From contig CAMLIA010000058.1 of assembly GCA_946479905.1 (NCBI GenBank), forward strand, positions 1 to 20,903: DNA of 20,903 nucleotides, written 5' to 3'. The translations under genes and the position numbers were made by a program. Source of the stretch: an uncultured Frankiales bacterium (GTDB lineage: Bacteria > Actinomycetota > Actinomycetes > Mycobacteriales > SCTD01). Below are positions 8,179 through 15,986 of the stretch, one piece after another; position 1 is the stretch's first letter; each line of letters opens with the position of its first letter. The notes under the pieces are model-generated. The model was not told the DNA's origin. It saw nothing but the letters and a program-made list of their open reading frames with translations, and made no database searches.

Positions 8179-8852
8179 TCGAACCCCTGCTCACCGCCCG
8201 CGACGTACGGCTGTCCTTCGGGAGCTCACCGGCGCTCGCCGGCGCCAGCGTCGACGTCGCTCCAGGGGAGGTGCTCGCTCTGCTCGGGCCCAGCGGCTCC
8301 GGCAAGAGCACCCTGCTGCACTGCCTGGCAGGCATCCTCGTCCCGACGAGCGGCGAGGTCCGCTACCGCGGCAGCCGCCTCGACACGCTCCCCGACCAGC
8401 TGCGGTCGGAGCTGCGCCGCAGCGACTTCGGCTTCGTCTTCCAGTTCGGCTCGCTCGTCCCCGAGCTGTCCGCGGTCGAGAACGTCGCGCTCCCGCTCCG
8501 GCTGTCCGGTCACAGGAGGGGTCCGGCGAACGCGCGCGCGCTCGACTGGCTCCGTCGGCTGGAGGTGGACGACGTCGCGCACCAGCGGGCCGGCGAGATG
8601 TCCGGGGGCCAGGGACAGCGGGTCGCCGTCGCCCGGGCGCTGGTCGCCGGCCCGCGCGTCGTCTTCGCCGACGAGCCGACCGGAGCGCTCGACTCCCTCA
8701 ACGGAGAGCTCGTCATGGACCTGCTCATCGGCGCCGCCCGGGAGCAGGGGGCCAGCGTGGTGCTGGTCACGCACGAGCCGAGGATCGCGGCCTACGCCGA
8801 CCGTGAGGTCGTCATCCGGGACGGCGCCCTCGCCGCCACGGTGGTGACGTGA
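8175..8852 (+). CDS. ABC transporter ATP-binding protein (MacB/LolD type)
   Basis: ATPase of the MacB/LolD/FtsE group, 225 aa. Motifs are Walker A GPSGSGKST (38-46), Q-loop Q90 within FVFQFGSLVPELSAVENV, signature SGGQGQR (143-149), Walker B VVFADEP (162-168), TGALDS, and switch His H200 (LVTHEP). The phrase DEPTGALDS is typical of this group. AAGGAG at 8161-8166 provides a ribosome binding site 8 nt before ATG 8175, which also overlaps the padR stop. It is coupled to the permease by a GTGA overlap at 8849-8852. These ATPases drive mechanotransmission through FtsX-type permeases rather than classical membrane-channel transport. Confidence 0.94.
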   Translation: MIEPLLTARDVRLSFGSSPALAGASVDVAPGEVLALLGPSGSGKSTLLHCLAGILVPTSGEVRYRGSRLDTLPDQLRSELRRSDFGFVFQFGSLVPELSAVENVALPLRLSGHRRGPANARALDWLRRLEVDDVAHQRAGEMSGGQGQRVAVARALVAGPRVVFADEPTGALDSLNGELVMDLLIGAAREQGASVVLVTHEPRIAAYADREVVIRDGALAATVVT

Positions 8853-11143
8853 GCAGCTGGCGCCTGGGTGCCCGCCTTGCCCTGCAAGGCAACCGGGTGC
8901 GTCTCGTCGTCACCGCCGTCGCCGTCTCGTTCACCGTGGCCTTCCTGCTCGGCGCCCTGGGTGCGCTGCCGGCCCGGCAGGCGAAGCTCGACCGCCTGGA
9001 TGCGCGCACCGCGGTGTCGGTCGGGTCGGTCCTCGCTCAGCGGATGGCACCGCCCCGCGCTCAGGTCGTGGTCGAGACCAGCGACGGCTGGTACCGAGGC
9101 CGGCCGCTCACCGTGCGGCGCGTGGTCGCGGAGCCCGGATCGGTGCTGCCGCCGGGCCTGCACCGCTATCCGGCCGCCGGTGAAGCCGTGGTGTCCCCAG
9201 CCCTGCGGGCTGCGCTGGGCGCGCACCCCGACGAGCTGGCGAACCGGGTCCCGGGACGGCTGGTCGGCACGATCGGCGAGCGAGGGCTCGCCGGCCCGCA
9301 CGAGCTGTACGCCTACGTCGGTGTCGCCACGGCTCCGCCGTACGCACAGCCGGTCCAGTTCTTCGGCTCGCGGCACAGCTCGGCCCCGACGCCGCCGGAG
9401 CTGCGCATCGCGGCGTGGCTCGGTGCCCTGGGGCTGGTGCTGCCGGTGCTCGTCCTGGTGGCGACGGCGACGCGGTTGTCGGCCAGCTCGCGGGACCGGC
9501 GGCTCTCGGCGCTGCGGCTCGTCGGCGCGACGCCGCGGCAGGCCCGCGCCATCGCTGCCGCTGAAGGACTGCTGGCGGGGATCGCCGGTGTGGCAGGCGG
9601 TCTCGCGGTCTTCTGGTTGCTCCGTGGCCCTGCCTGCGCGCTGCTGCCCTTCCCGGAGGGCGTCTACGCGCAGGACCTCATGCCGACGGCTGCCGAGGTC
9701 GCGGCGGTGCTGCTCGGCGTCCCTCTCCTCGCCGTCGCCTCGGCCGTCGTCTCCTTGCGCAGGGTGGTGCTGAGTCCGTTGGGGGTCCGGCGGTCGGCGC
9801 GGGTCCGCCACGTCGGCTGGTGGCGACTGCTGCCCGTCCTCACCGGCCTCGCCATGCTCGTGGCCCTCCGACTGAACCACGAGGCCTGGGCGCCCGGCCG
9901 TGCCGTCGGGACCACGCTGCTGCTCGGCGGCGGGGGTCTCACGCTGGTCGGTCTCGCCGTCGCCGCACCGGCCATGTCGCGGTTGGGTGCCTGGCTGCTC
10001 GCCCGGCTGCCCGGGGTGAGCAGCGCGCTGGCTGCCCGCCGGATCGAGGCCGACCCCTCCACGAGCGCGCGGGTGGTCACCGGGATGGTGCTCGTGGTCT
10101 TCGCCGCGGCGTGGTTGCTGGCGTTCCTGCCGGTCCTCCAGGGCACGCGGACGAGCAGTGACCAGGACCTGGTGGGCTTGCTGCCCAAGGGCACCCTGAC
10201 CACGGCCACCTCGTTCACCGCCGTCGACGTCGAGGCCGTCCGACGGGTGGCGGGCGTCCGCTCCGTCCTCGCCGTCGGCACGGCGCTGCTGGCGCCACCC
10301 GGGTGGCAGGGCGACAACGGTGACGTGCCGCCGGAGCGGGCCGCACGGCAGGTCGCTGTCGGGTCCTGCGCCGACCTGGCCGCCACCCTCGGGCGGGACC
10401 TCGGCTGCACCGCCGCGAAGGCCTACCGGCTCAGCACTCCCTTCGGCGCACCGCTCGCGGCGGGCAGCACGGTGGGGGTCGTCGACGGCAACGACCGCGT
10501 CAGTGGCAGGTTCCGCATCCCCGCTGACGTGCCGACCCTGCACCTGCCGCTGTTCCTGCAGTACAGCGGGATCGCCGACGGTGAGCTGCTCGTCGACGCG
10601 TCCCTGCTGCGGCCGGACCGCGGGATCCGGTTGCTCGTGGCGACCGACGGCGACCCGGGCACCGTCGAGCGGGCCCGGGGCGCGATGCCGTTCGGCCTCG
10701 CGATGAGCGCGCAGACGCCGCGCGAGTCGGTGTCGGGCGCGGCGCGGGTCTACCTCGGGTACCTGCGGGCCGTGCGCATCGGCCTCGTCCTCGCGCTGCT
10801 CGTCGGAGCCGCCTCCCTGGCGGTCACCACTGCCGACGCCGTTCATGAGCGCCGTCGCAGCCTGGCCACCCTGGTGGCCTTCGGCACACCGCTGCGGGTG
10901 CTGCGCCGCAGCGTGCTGCTCCAGATGGCCGCGCCGATGCTGACCAACGTGCTGGGGGCGCTGGCGGCTGCGGCGGTCGCCAGCGCCTGCTACCTCGGGA
11001 TCACCGAGGACACCTGGTCGCTGCCCTGGGGAGGGTGGGCGCTCACCGCGCTCGCGGCCGGTCTGGCGGTGCTGCTGGCCACCGCCGTCACCCTGCCGCT
11101 GGTGTCCGCGATCGGCCGCCCCGAGGCCCTGAGAGCGGAATGA
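8849..11143 (+). CDS. FtsX-like ABC permease
   Basis: 764-aa membrane protein partnered with the preceding ATPase. One N-terminal helix (about 18-42) is followed by an extracytoplasmic region (45-185). The first FtsX block (about 188-310) has three helices and the cytoplasmic loop SSRDRRLSALRLVGATPRQARAIAAAEGL cut at the usual place before GATP. Central helices lie at about 325-400 and 410-435. A second large outer domain (about 440-640) includes a Cys pair, C510 and C521 approximately. The second FtsX block (645-764) carries ERRRSLATLVAFGTPLRVLRRSV. This duplicated-FtsX layout resembles Gram-positive antimicrobial-peptide or lipid exporters. Its outer domains are not ones I recognise, so the substrate is unknown. 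It has a GTG start, with no separate ribosome binding site needed given the overlap. Confidence 0.87.
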   Translation: MSSWRLGARLALQGNRVRLVVTAVAVSFTVAFLLGALGALPARQAKLDRLDARTAVSVGSVLAQRMAPPRAQVVVETSDGWYRGRPLTVRRVVAEPGSVLPPGLHRYPAAGEAVVSPALRAALGAHPDELANRVPGRLVGTIGERGLAGPHELYAYVGVATAPPYAQPVQFFGSRHSSAPTPPELRIAAWLGALGLVLPVLVLVATATRLSASSRDRRLSALRLVGATPRQARAIAAAEGLLAGIAGVAGGLAVFWLLRGPACALLPFPEGVYAQDLMPTAAEVAAVLLGVPLLAVASAVVSLRRVVLSPLGVRRSARVRHVGWWRLLPVLTGLAMLVALRLNHEAWAPGRAVGTTLLLGGGGLTLVGLAVAAPAMSRLGAWLLARLPGVSSALAARRIEADPSTSARVVTGMVLVVFAAAWLLAFLPVLQGTRTSSDQDLVGLLPKGTLTTATSFTAVDVEAVRRVAGVRSVLAVGTALLAPPGWQGDNGDVPPERAARQVAVGSCADLAATLGRDLGCTAAKAYRLSTPFGAPLAAGSTVGVVDGNDRVSGRFRIPADVPTLHLPLFLQYSGIADGELLVDASLLRPDRGIRLLVATDGDPGTVERARGAMPFGLAMSAQTPRESVSGAARVYLGYLRAVRIGLVLALLVGAASLAVTTADAVHERRRSLATLVAFGTPLRVLRRSVLLQMAAPMLTNVLGALAAAAVASACYLGITEDTWSLPWGGWALTALAAGLAVLLATAVTLPLVSAIGRPEALRAE

Positions 11144-11175
11144 GATCGGGCTCACACCCTGGGTGACGGCATAGG

Positions 11176-11196
11176 CCGCGACCTGCGGGTTTTCTT
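11176..11196 (+). terminator. Weak candidate terminator of the PadR-ABC operon
   Basis: CCGC (11176-11179) and GCGG (11185-11188) around a 5-nt loop are followed by GTTTTCTT, the only clear T-rich tract in this part of the window. A second small dyad, CACC/GGTG, lies just upstream within 11153-11164. The four-base stem is weak, so the call rests mostly on the T-tract and its position 32 nt after the permease stop. Confidence 0.35.
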
Positions 11197-11232
11197 GTCC
11201 ACAGGGCTGTCCACACCCTGGCGCTGTCCACA
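11195..11232 (+). promoter_or_regulatory. Cluster of three DnaA-box-like sites upstream of rpfB
   Basis: TTGTCCACA (11195-11203), CTGTCCACA (11207-11215) and CTGTCCACA (11224-11232) are direct repeats in the same orientation, spaced 12 and 17 bp start to start. TTGTCCACA is the consensus DnaA box of high-GC actinobacteria; the other two differ only at the first base. They lie about 55-90 bp before the predicted rpfB transcription start. This suggests DnaA control of the operon or a DnaA-titrating site. Confidence 0.65.
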
Positions 11233-11249
11233 ATGTCCGTTTCGAGGAT

Positions 11250-11279
11250 TTGGCGTGTCGGCGCGGGTGCCGTTACGTT
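11250..11279 (+). promoter_or_regulatory. Candidate promoter of the rpfB operon
   Basis: TTGGCG (11250-11255), an 18-bp spacer and TACGTT (11274-11279) form the best -35/-10 pair in the gap. Transcription would begin near 11286, leaving a leader of about 135 nt before the rpfB start. Confidence 0.5.
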
Positions 11280-11285
11280 CCCGAG

Positions 11286-11421
11286 ACATCCGCCGGGGTC
11301 GGGGAAGTCCCAGGCGGTGCGGGGGGCCGGTCTCAGGACCGGCTCTTCGACTGCTGGTCCCCCCGTCAGCAGCCGTCACCGCGCCGTCCCCGTGCCCGGG
11401 AAGCTCGAGCATTGGTCCTCT
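11286..11421 (+). ncRNA. Structured 5' leader of rpfB, possible RNA switch
   Basis: Three consecutive stems can be drawn by eye. P1 is CCGCC (11290-11294)/GGCGG (11313-11317). P2 is GCCGGTC (11326-11332)/GACCGGC (11337-11343) with a TCAG loop, extendable by one GC and several GU pairs and followed by TCTT. P3 is CTGCTG (11351-11356)/CAGCAG (11367-11372). The P3 loop contains six C (11359-11364) that could pair with six G (11321-11326), overlapping the P2 base, so a pseudoknot or mutually exclusive folds are possible. As I recall, a leader RNA switch controlling rpfB-ksgA-ispE has been reported in M. tuberculosis; this leader occupies the same place. No known riboswitch consensus fits by eye. 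Confidence 0.45.
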
Positions 11422-12519
11422 GTGCGCAACCCCTCCCTCTACGTGCGCCCCGTCGCCCTCGCCGTCGCCTTCCTCGCCGCCTGGAGCGGCCAAGCGGCCT
11501 ACGCAGCCTCCGCCCGCACCGTCGCCATCAGCGTGGACGGCCACCGGACGACAGTGCGCACGCACGGAGCCACGGTCCGGGACGCGCTGAAGGCAGCGCA
11601 CCTGTCGATCGGCTCGCACGACCTGCTCGCGCCGGCGGCCGCCACCCCCCTCACCAGCCGGACCACCGTCGTGGTCCGCCGGGGGCGCGAGGTGGAGCTC
11701 ACCGTCGACGGCGCGCCGCGCGAGGTCTGGGTGACCGCGACCTCGGTCGACGAGGCGCTGGACCAGATCGGGCTGCGCACCGCCGGTGCGCTGCTGTCGG
11801 CCGACCGGTCGCGCGCGATCCCGCTGAAGGGCTTCTCGCTCGACATCCGCACCCGCAAGTCGGTGCAGCTGCTCGACGCCGGCAGGGTCCGGCGGTTCAG
11901 CACCAACGCGCTCACCGTCCAGCAGGCCCTGCACGACGCCCGGGTCTCGCTGCGGCCCAGTGACACCCTGTCGGTGCTGCGGCGCAGCGCCGTCCAGGAC
12001 GGCATGGTCATCCGCATCACGCGGATCCGCGGCAAGCAGGTCGGCGAGGACGTCGCGATCCCCTTCGCCACCGAGCGCCGCCCCGACTCCTCGATGTACA
12101 CCGGGGAGACCCGCACCGTCCGCGAGGGCCGGGTCGGCGTCGTGCACCGCGTCTACAACCTGCGGTACGTCAACGGCCACCTCGCGAAGAAGATCCTCGC
12201 GAAGCCGTCGGTGCGGACCGCCGAGCCGGTCACCGAGATCATCGCGTACGGCACCAAGCAGCGGCCCTACAGCGTCGCCGGTGCCGACGGCCTCAACTGG
12301 GGCGCCCTCGCCGACTGCGAGTCCGGCGGCAACCCGCGCGCCGTCAGCAGCGGCGGCACCTACCGCGGGCTCTACCAGTTCACGCTGAGCACCTGGCACG
12401 GGGTCGGCGGCAGCGGGGACCCGATCGACAACTCCTCCGCGGAGCAGACCTACCGCGCGAAGCTGCTGTACAAGCGCAGCGGCCGCTCGCCGTGGCCCGT
12501 CTGCGGCAAGTACCTCTGA
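11422..12519 (+). CDS. rpfB: Resuscitation-promoting factor RpfB (DUF348-G5-Rpf)
   Basis: Secreted muralytic enzyme that cleaves peptidoglycan glycan strands and promotes regrowth of dormant actinobacteria; 365 aa, about the size of M. tuberculosis RpfB (362). Residues 1-28 are a signal peptide (hydrophobic [12 protein letters not shown], cleavage likely after AYA). Three DUF348 repeats follow (about 33-75, 90-130, 145-190), then a G5 domain (about 196-277) and the Rpf domain (290-365). The Rpf domain has catalytic E300 in DCESGGN, GLYQF, and the disulfide pair C299/C361. There is no lipobox cysteine, so it is released or held by G5 rather than lipid-anchored. GTG 11422 is chosen because it directly precedes the signal peptide; no clear ribosome binding site is visible, and GTG 11392 is possible. 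The 3' end overlaps rsmA. Confidence 0.94.
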   Translation: MRNPSLYVRPVALAVAFLAAWSGQAAYAASARTVAISVDGHRTTVRTHGATVRDALKAAHLSIGSHDLLAPAAATPLTSRTTVVVRRGREVELTVDGAPREVWVTATSVDEALDQIGLRTAGALLSADRSRAIPLKGFSLDIRTRKSVQLLDAGRVRRFSTNALTVQQALHDARVSLRPSDTLSVLRRSAVQDGMVIRITRIRGKQVGEDVAIPFATERRPDSSMYTGETRTVREGRVGVVHRVYNLRYVNGHLAKKILAKPSVRTAEPVTEIIAYGTKQRPYSVAGADGLNWGALADCESGGNPRAVSSGGTYRGLYQFTLSTWHGVGGSGDPIDNSSAEQTYRAKLLYKRSGRSPWPVCGKYL

Positions 12520-13337
12520 CGCTCCTCACCGCCCCGGACGTCCGGCAGCTCGCCGACGCCCTCGGGATCCGGCCGACCAAGCAGCTCGGGCAGAACTTCG
12601 TCATCGACCCGAACACCGTGCGGCGGCTGGTCCGCACCGCAGCCGTCGGTCCGCAGGACGTGGTCGTCGAGGTCGGGCCGGGCCTGGGCTCGCTCACCCT
12701 CGGCCTGCTGCCCGAGGTCCGCAGCGTCGTCGCGGTCGAGATCGATCCCGTGCTCGCCGGCCGGTTGCCGCAGACGGTCGCCGAGCGGCTGCCCGACCTG
12801 GTCGGCCGGCTGACCGTGGTCCAGCAGGACGCCCTGACGCTGACCGGCGTACCGGGTCCCGACCCGACGGCGTTCGTCGCGAACCTGCCCTACAACGTCG
12901 CCGTGCCGGTGCTGCTGCGGCTGCTCGAGAAGCTGCCGTCGCTGCAGCGGGGCCTGGTGATGGTGCAGGCGGAGGTGGCCGACCGGCTCGCCGCGCCACC
13001 CGGCTCGAAGACCTACGGCATCCCGTCGGTGAAGGCCGCCTGGTACGCCCACGTGACCAAGGCCGGCGCCGTCGGCCGCAACGTCTTCTGGCCCGCGCCG
13101 AACGTCGACAGCGGGCTGGTCGCCTTCACCCGGCGCGAGCCACCGGCGGTCGACCGCGAGGCGGTGTTCGCGGTCATCGACGCCGCGTTCGCCCAGCGCC
13201 GCAAGACGCTGCGGGCCGCGCTGGCCGGCTGGGCCGGGTCGCCGGCTGCCGCCGAGGAGCGGCTGCGCGCCGCAGGCATCGACCCGTCCGCCCGCGGCGA
13301 GACCCTCACGGTCGAGCAGTTCGCCCGCCTAGTCTGA
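12492..13337 (+). CDS. rsmA: 16S rRNA dimethyladenosine transferase RsmA/KsgA
   Basis: Dimethylates A1518 and A1519 of 16S rRNA during late 30S assembly; loss gives kasugamycin resistance. The 281-aa protein shows [15 protein letters not shown] (GQNF at 33-36), SAM motif [12 protein letters not shown] (about 58-69), acidic EIDP, QQDAL, the catalytic NLPYN (131-135) and [12 protein letters not shown], then the C-terminal helical domain with [15 protein letters not shown] 12492 overlaps rpfB by 28 bp, so translation is probably coupled; no other in-frame start fits the N-terminus better. The rpfB-ksgA-ispE order is conserved in actinobacteria. The final codons CTA GTC TGA also supply the candidate -10 of ispE. 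Confidence 0.95.
   Translation: MARLRQVPLTLLTAPDVRQLADALGIRPTKQLGQNFVIDPNTVRRLVRTAAVGPQDVVVEVGPGLGSLTLGLLPEVRSVVAVEIDPVLAGRLPQTVAERLPDLVGRLTVVQQDALTLTGVPGPDPTAFVANLPYNVAVPVLLRLLEKLPSLQRGLVMVQAEVADRLAAPPGSKTYGIPSVKAAWYAHVTKAGAVGRNVFWPAPNVDSGLVAFTRREPPAVDREAVFAVIDAAFAQRRKTLRAALAGWAGSPAAAEERLRAAGIDPSARGETLTVEQFARLV
13330..13335 (+). promoter_or_regulatory. Candidate internal -10 element of ispE (leaderless)
   Basis: TAGTCT overlaps the last rsmA codons and ends 6 nt before the ispE ATG at 13342. It is identical to the metG hexamer. It requires the Leu codon CTA, which is rare in such GC-rich genomes, so selection for the promoter is plausible. It would let ispE and the ABC-F gene be expressed independently of rpfB. 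Confidence 0.45.
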
Positions 13338-13341
13338 TCGG

Positions 13342-14265
13342 ATGCCCTCTCGCCCGACGGTCGACGCCGTCACCGTGCGGGCGCCGGCGAAGATCAACCT
13401 GCACCTGGGCGTCGGGGCGGTCCGCCCGGACGGGTACCACGAGCTGACGACCGTGTTCCACGCGATCAGCCTCTTCGACGAGGTCACGGTGACCCGGGCC
13501 GACGCCCTCACCGTCACGGTCGAGGGGGAGGGCGCGGGGGAGCTGCCCGTCGACGACGACAACCTCGCCGTCCGGGCGGCCAGGGCACTCGCTGCGGCGA
13601 GCGGCGCCGACCCGGGCGTCGCGATCCACCTCCGCAAGGGCATCCCCGTCGCCGGCGGCTGCGCGGGCGGGTCCGCGGATGCCGCGGCCGTGCTCGTCGG
13701 CTGCGACGTGCTCTGGGGGCTGGGGCTCGGACGCGAGCAGCTCGCGGAGCTCGCCGCCGGCCTCGGCAGCGACGTCCCCTTCAGCCTGCACGGGGGTACG
13801 GCCCTGGGCACCGGTCGCGGCGAGCGGCTCACGCCCGTCCTCGGTGCCGGCACGTTCTCGTGGGTGCTGGCCCTCGCCGACGGCGGCCTGTCCACCCCCG
13901 CGGTGTACGCCGAGCTCGACCGGCTCCGGGTCGACGGGCCCGTCACGGTCGTGAGCGACCCCGCCGACGTGCTGGCCGCGCTGCGGCACGGCTCCCCCGA
14001 GCTGCTGGGCAAGGCGCTCTGGAACGACCTGCAGGCCGCAGCGCTCGCGCTGCGCCCCGAGCTGCGCAAGCTGCTCGCCGCAGGTGACGACCTCGGCGCC
14101 CTCGGCGGGGTCGTCAGCGGCAGCGGGCCGACGGTCGCCTTCCTCGCCCGCGACGACGCGCACGCCGCCGCCCTGGCGGCGGCGCTGGCGGGACACGGCG
14201 TGTGCCGCACGGTGCGGGTGGCCGACGGCCCGGTCCCGGGTGCCCGGGTGGTCCGGACCGCCTGA
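13342..14265 (+). CDS. ispE: 4-diphosphocytidyl-2-C-methyl-D-erythritol kinase
   Basis: GHMP kinase of the non-mevalonate (MEP) pathway. It phosphorylates CDP-ME with ATP on the way to IPP/DMAPP, and so feeds polyprenyl carriers used in cell-wall synthesis. 307 aa. Substrate-side motif [13 protein letters not shown] (K17) and GYHELTTVF are followed by the ATP loop [14 protein letters not shown] (102-115), the actinobacterial form of the GLGGGSSDAA loop. GSDVPF carries the likely catalytic Asp (D144). The C-terminal [13 protein letters not shown] is the third GHMP motif. ATG 13342 follows rsmA by 4 nt. The stop and the ABC-F start share one base (TGATG, 14263-14267). Confidence 0.96.
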   Translation: MPSRPTVDAVTVRAPAKINLHLGVGAVRPDGYHELTTVFHAISLFDEVTVTRADALTVTVEGEGAGELPVDDDNLAVRAARALAAASGADPGVAIHLRKGIPVAGGCAGGSADAAAVLVGCDVLWGLGLGREQLAELAAGLGSDVPFSLHGGTALGTGRGERLTPVLGAGTFSWVLALADGGLSTPAVYAELDRLRVDGPVTVVSDPADVLAALRHGSPELLGKALWNDLQAAALALRPELRKLLAAGDDLGALGGVVSGSGPTVAFLARDDAHAAALAAALAGHGVCRTVRVADGPVPGARVVRTA

Positions 14266-15986
14266 TGGCCAACCTCATCAACCTCGAGGACGTGACCGTC
14301 GCGCACGGCACGAAGCTGCTGCTCGACCGCGTCTCGCTGGGCGTCTCCGACACCGACCGCATCGGCGTCGTCGGCCGGAACGGCGGCGGCAAGACGACGC
14401 TGCTGAAGACGCTGCTGAAGGTGGAGACGCCGCACTCGGGACGTGTCACCCACGTGGGCGGGCTCCGGGCGGGGGTGCTCACCCAGGACGTCCGCGTCGA
14501 CGAGAAGGTGACCGCCCACCAGGCGATCCTCGGCGACACGGCCGAGCACACCTGGGCCGGCGACGCCCGGGTGCGCGAGGTCCTCGACGGGCTCGGCATG
14601 CACGAGGTCGGCCTCGACGCGGTCGTGGGGACGATGTCCGGCGGCGAGCGGCGCCGGGTGGCGCTGGCCGCGCTGCTCATCGGCGAGCACGACCTGCTGG
14701 TCCTCGACGAGCCGACCAACCACCTCGACGTCGAGGGCGTCGCGTGGCTCGCCGCCTGGCTCAAGCAGCGGCGCGGCGCGCACATCGTGGTCACCCACGA
14801 CAGGTGGTTCCTCGACGAGGTCAACGACACGACGTGGGAGGTCCACGACGGCAAGGTGGACGCGTACGAGGGCGGCTACTCGGCCTACGTCCTGGCCCGC
14901 GCCGAGCGCGACCGGATCGCGTCGGTGTCGGAGCAGAAGCGCGTCCAGCTCGCCCGCAAGGAGCTCGCCTGGCTGCGCCGCGGGCCGCCCGCCCGCACCA
15001 GCAAGCCGAAGTTCCGCATCGACGCGGCCAACGCGCTCATCGCCGACGAGCCCCCGCCGCGCGACGACATCGCGCTGCAGCGGTTCGCGACGGCGCGGCT
15101 CGGCAAGCAGGTGTACGACGTCGAGGACCTGACTCTCGCCTTCGGCGACCGGGTGCTCTTCGACCACGTCACGTGGCACGTCGGACCGGGTGACCGGATC
15201 GGCATCATCGGCGTGAACGGCGCCGGCAAGTCCACGCTGCTCAAGCTGCTGGTGCACGGCCACGACGCGATCCGGGTCGGGCAGACGGTGAAGCCCGCCT
15301 ACCTCTCGCAGGAGGTCGCCGAGCTCGACCCCTCCCTGCGCGTCCTCGAAGCGGTCGAGCAGGTCGCGAAGCAGGTCGACCTCGGGGGGAAGCCGGTCGG
15401 CGCGTCCTCGCTGTGCGACCGGTTCGGCTTCACCGGCAACGCGCAGTGGACCCGCGTCGGTGACCTGTCAGGTGGCGAGCGGCGCCGGCTCCAGCTGCTC
15501 CGGCTGCTGATGGGCGAGCCCAACGTGCTGCTGCTCGACGAGCCGACCAACGACCTCGACATCGACACCCTGCAGGCGCTGGAGGACGTGCTCGACGGCT
15601 GGCCCGGGACACTGCTCGTCGTCAGCCACGACCGGTACTTCCTCGAGCGGGTCTGCTCCACCTCGGTCTCGCTGATGGGGGACGGCACGGTCAAGGCGCT
15701 CCCGGGCGGCGTGGAGGAGTACCTCCAGAAGCGGGTCCGGCGGACTTCGGAAGCCCCTGCGGCCAAGGCGAAGAGCGGTGACTCGCGGCAGGCCAAGAAG
15801 GAGCTGCAGCGGCTCGAGCGCCAGCTCGTCACCCTGGACAAGAAGGAGTCGGAGCTGCACGCGGCGATGGCCGCGCAGGCCGCCGACCACGAGGCGGTCC
15901 TCCGCCTTGACCGCGAGCTGCACGCCGTGCGCGCGGAGAAGGAGTCGGTCGAGGAGGCCTGGCTCCTGCTGTCCGAGGACCTCTAG
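14265..15986 (+). CDS. ABC-F ATPase, Uup-like, acting on ribosomes
   Basis: Soluble twin-ATPase of the ABC-F family, 573 aa, with no membrane segment. First cassette: Walker A GRNGGGKTT (37-45), signature MSGGERRR (124-131), Walker B LLVLDEPTNHLD with E149. Second cassette: Walker A GVNGAGKST (316-324), signature LSGGERRR (401-408), Walker B LLLDEPTNDLD with E426. The linker (about 220-285) is Arg/Lys-rich, the P-site tRNA-interacting region. Residues about 500-573 form a charged coiled coil (KKELQRLERQL...), as in Uup. ABC-F proteins bind the ribosomal E site; some relieve stalling, others protect against antibiotics, and sequence alone cannot say which. It is coupled to ispE by overlap. The stop TAG shares a CTAG with the convergent DUF72 gene. 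Confidence 0.92.
   Translation: MANLINLEDVTVAHGTKLLLDRVSLGVSDTDRIGVVGRNGGGKTTLLKTLLKVETPHSGRVTHVGGLRAGVLTQDVRVDEKVTAHQAILGDTAEHTWAGDARVREVLDGLGMHEVGLDAVVGTMSGGERRRVALAALLIGEHDLLVLDEPTNHLDVEGVAWLAAWLKQRRGAHIVVTHDRWFLDEVNDTTWEVHDGKVDAYEGGYSAYVLARAERDRIASVSEQKRVQLARKELAWLRRGPPARTSKPKFRIDAANALIADEPPPRDDIALQRFATARLGKQVYDVEDLTLAFGDRVLFDHVTWHVGPGDRIGIIGVNGAGKSTLLKLLVHGHDAIRVGQTVKPAYLSQEVAELDPSLRVLEAVEQVAKQVDLGGKPVGASSLCDRFGFTGNAQWTRVGDLSGGERRRLQLLRLLMGEPNVLLLDEPTNDLDIDTLQALEDVLDGWPGTLLVVSHDRYFLERVCSTSVSLMGDGTVKALPGGVEEYLQKRVRRTSEAPAAKAKSGDSRQAKKELQRLERQLVTLDKKESELHAAMAAQAADHEAVLRLDRELHAVRAEKESVEEAWLLLSEDL

Noticed and set aside
11233..11421. ATG at 11233 as the rpfB start, adding 63 residues
   Set aside because: It lies upstream of the predicted promoter -10 and the structured leader, would place the signal peptide internally, and the added residues look non-coding.
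11286..11421. ydaO (c-di-AMP) or cobalamin riboswitch upstream of rpfB
   Set aside because: Short fragments resemble parts of both (for example CCGTCAGC and GGGGAAGTCC), but the conserved core blocks are not present in the right order.
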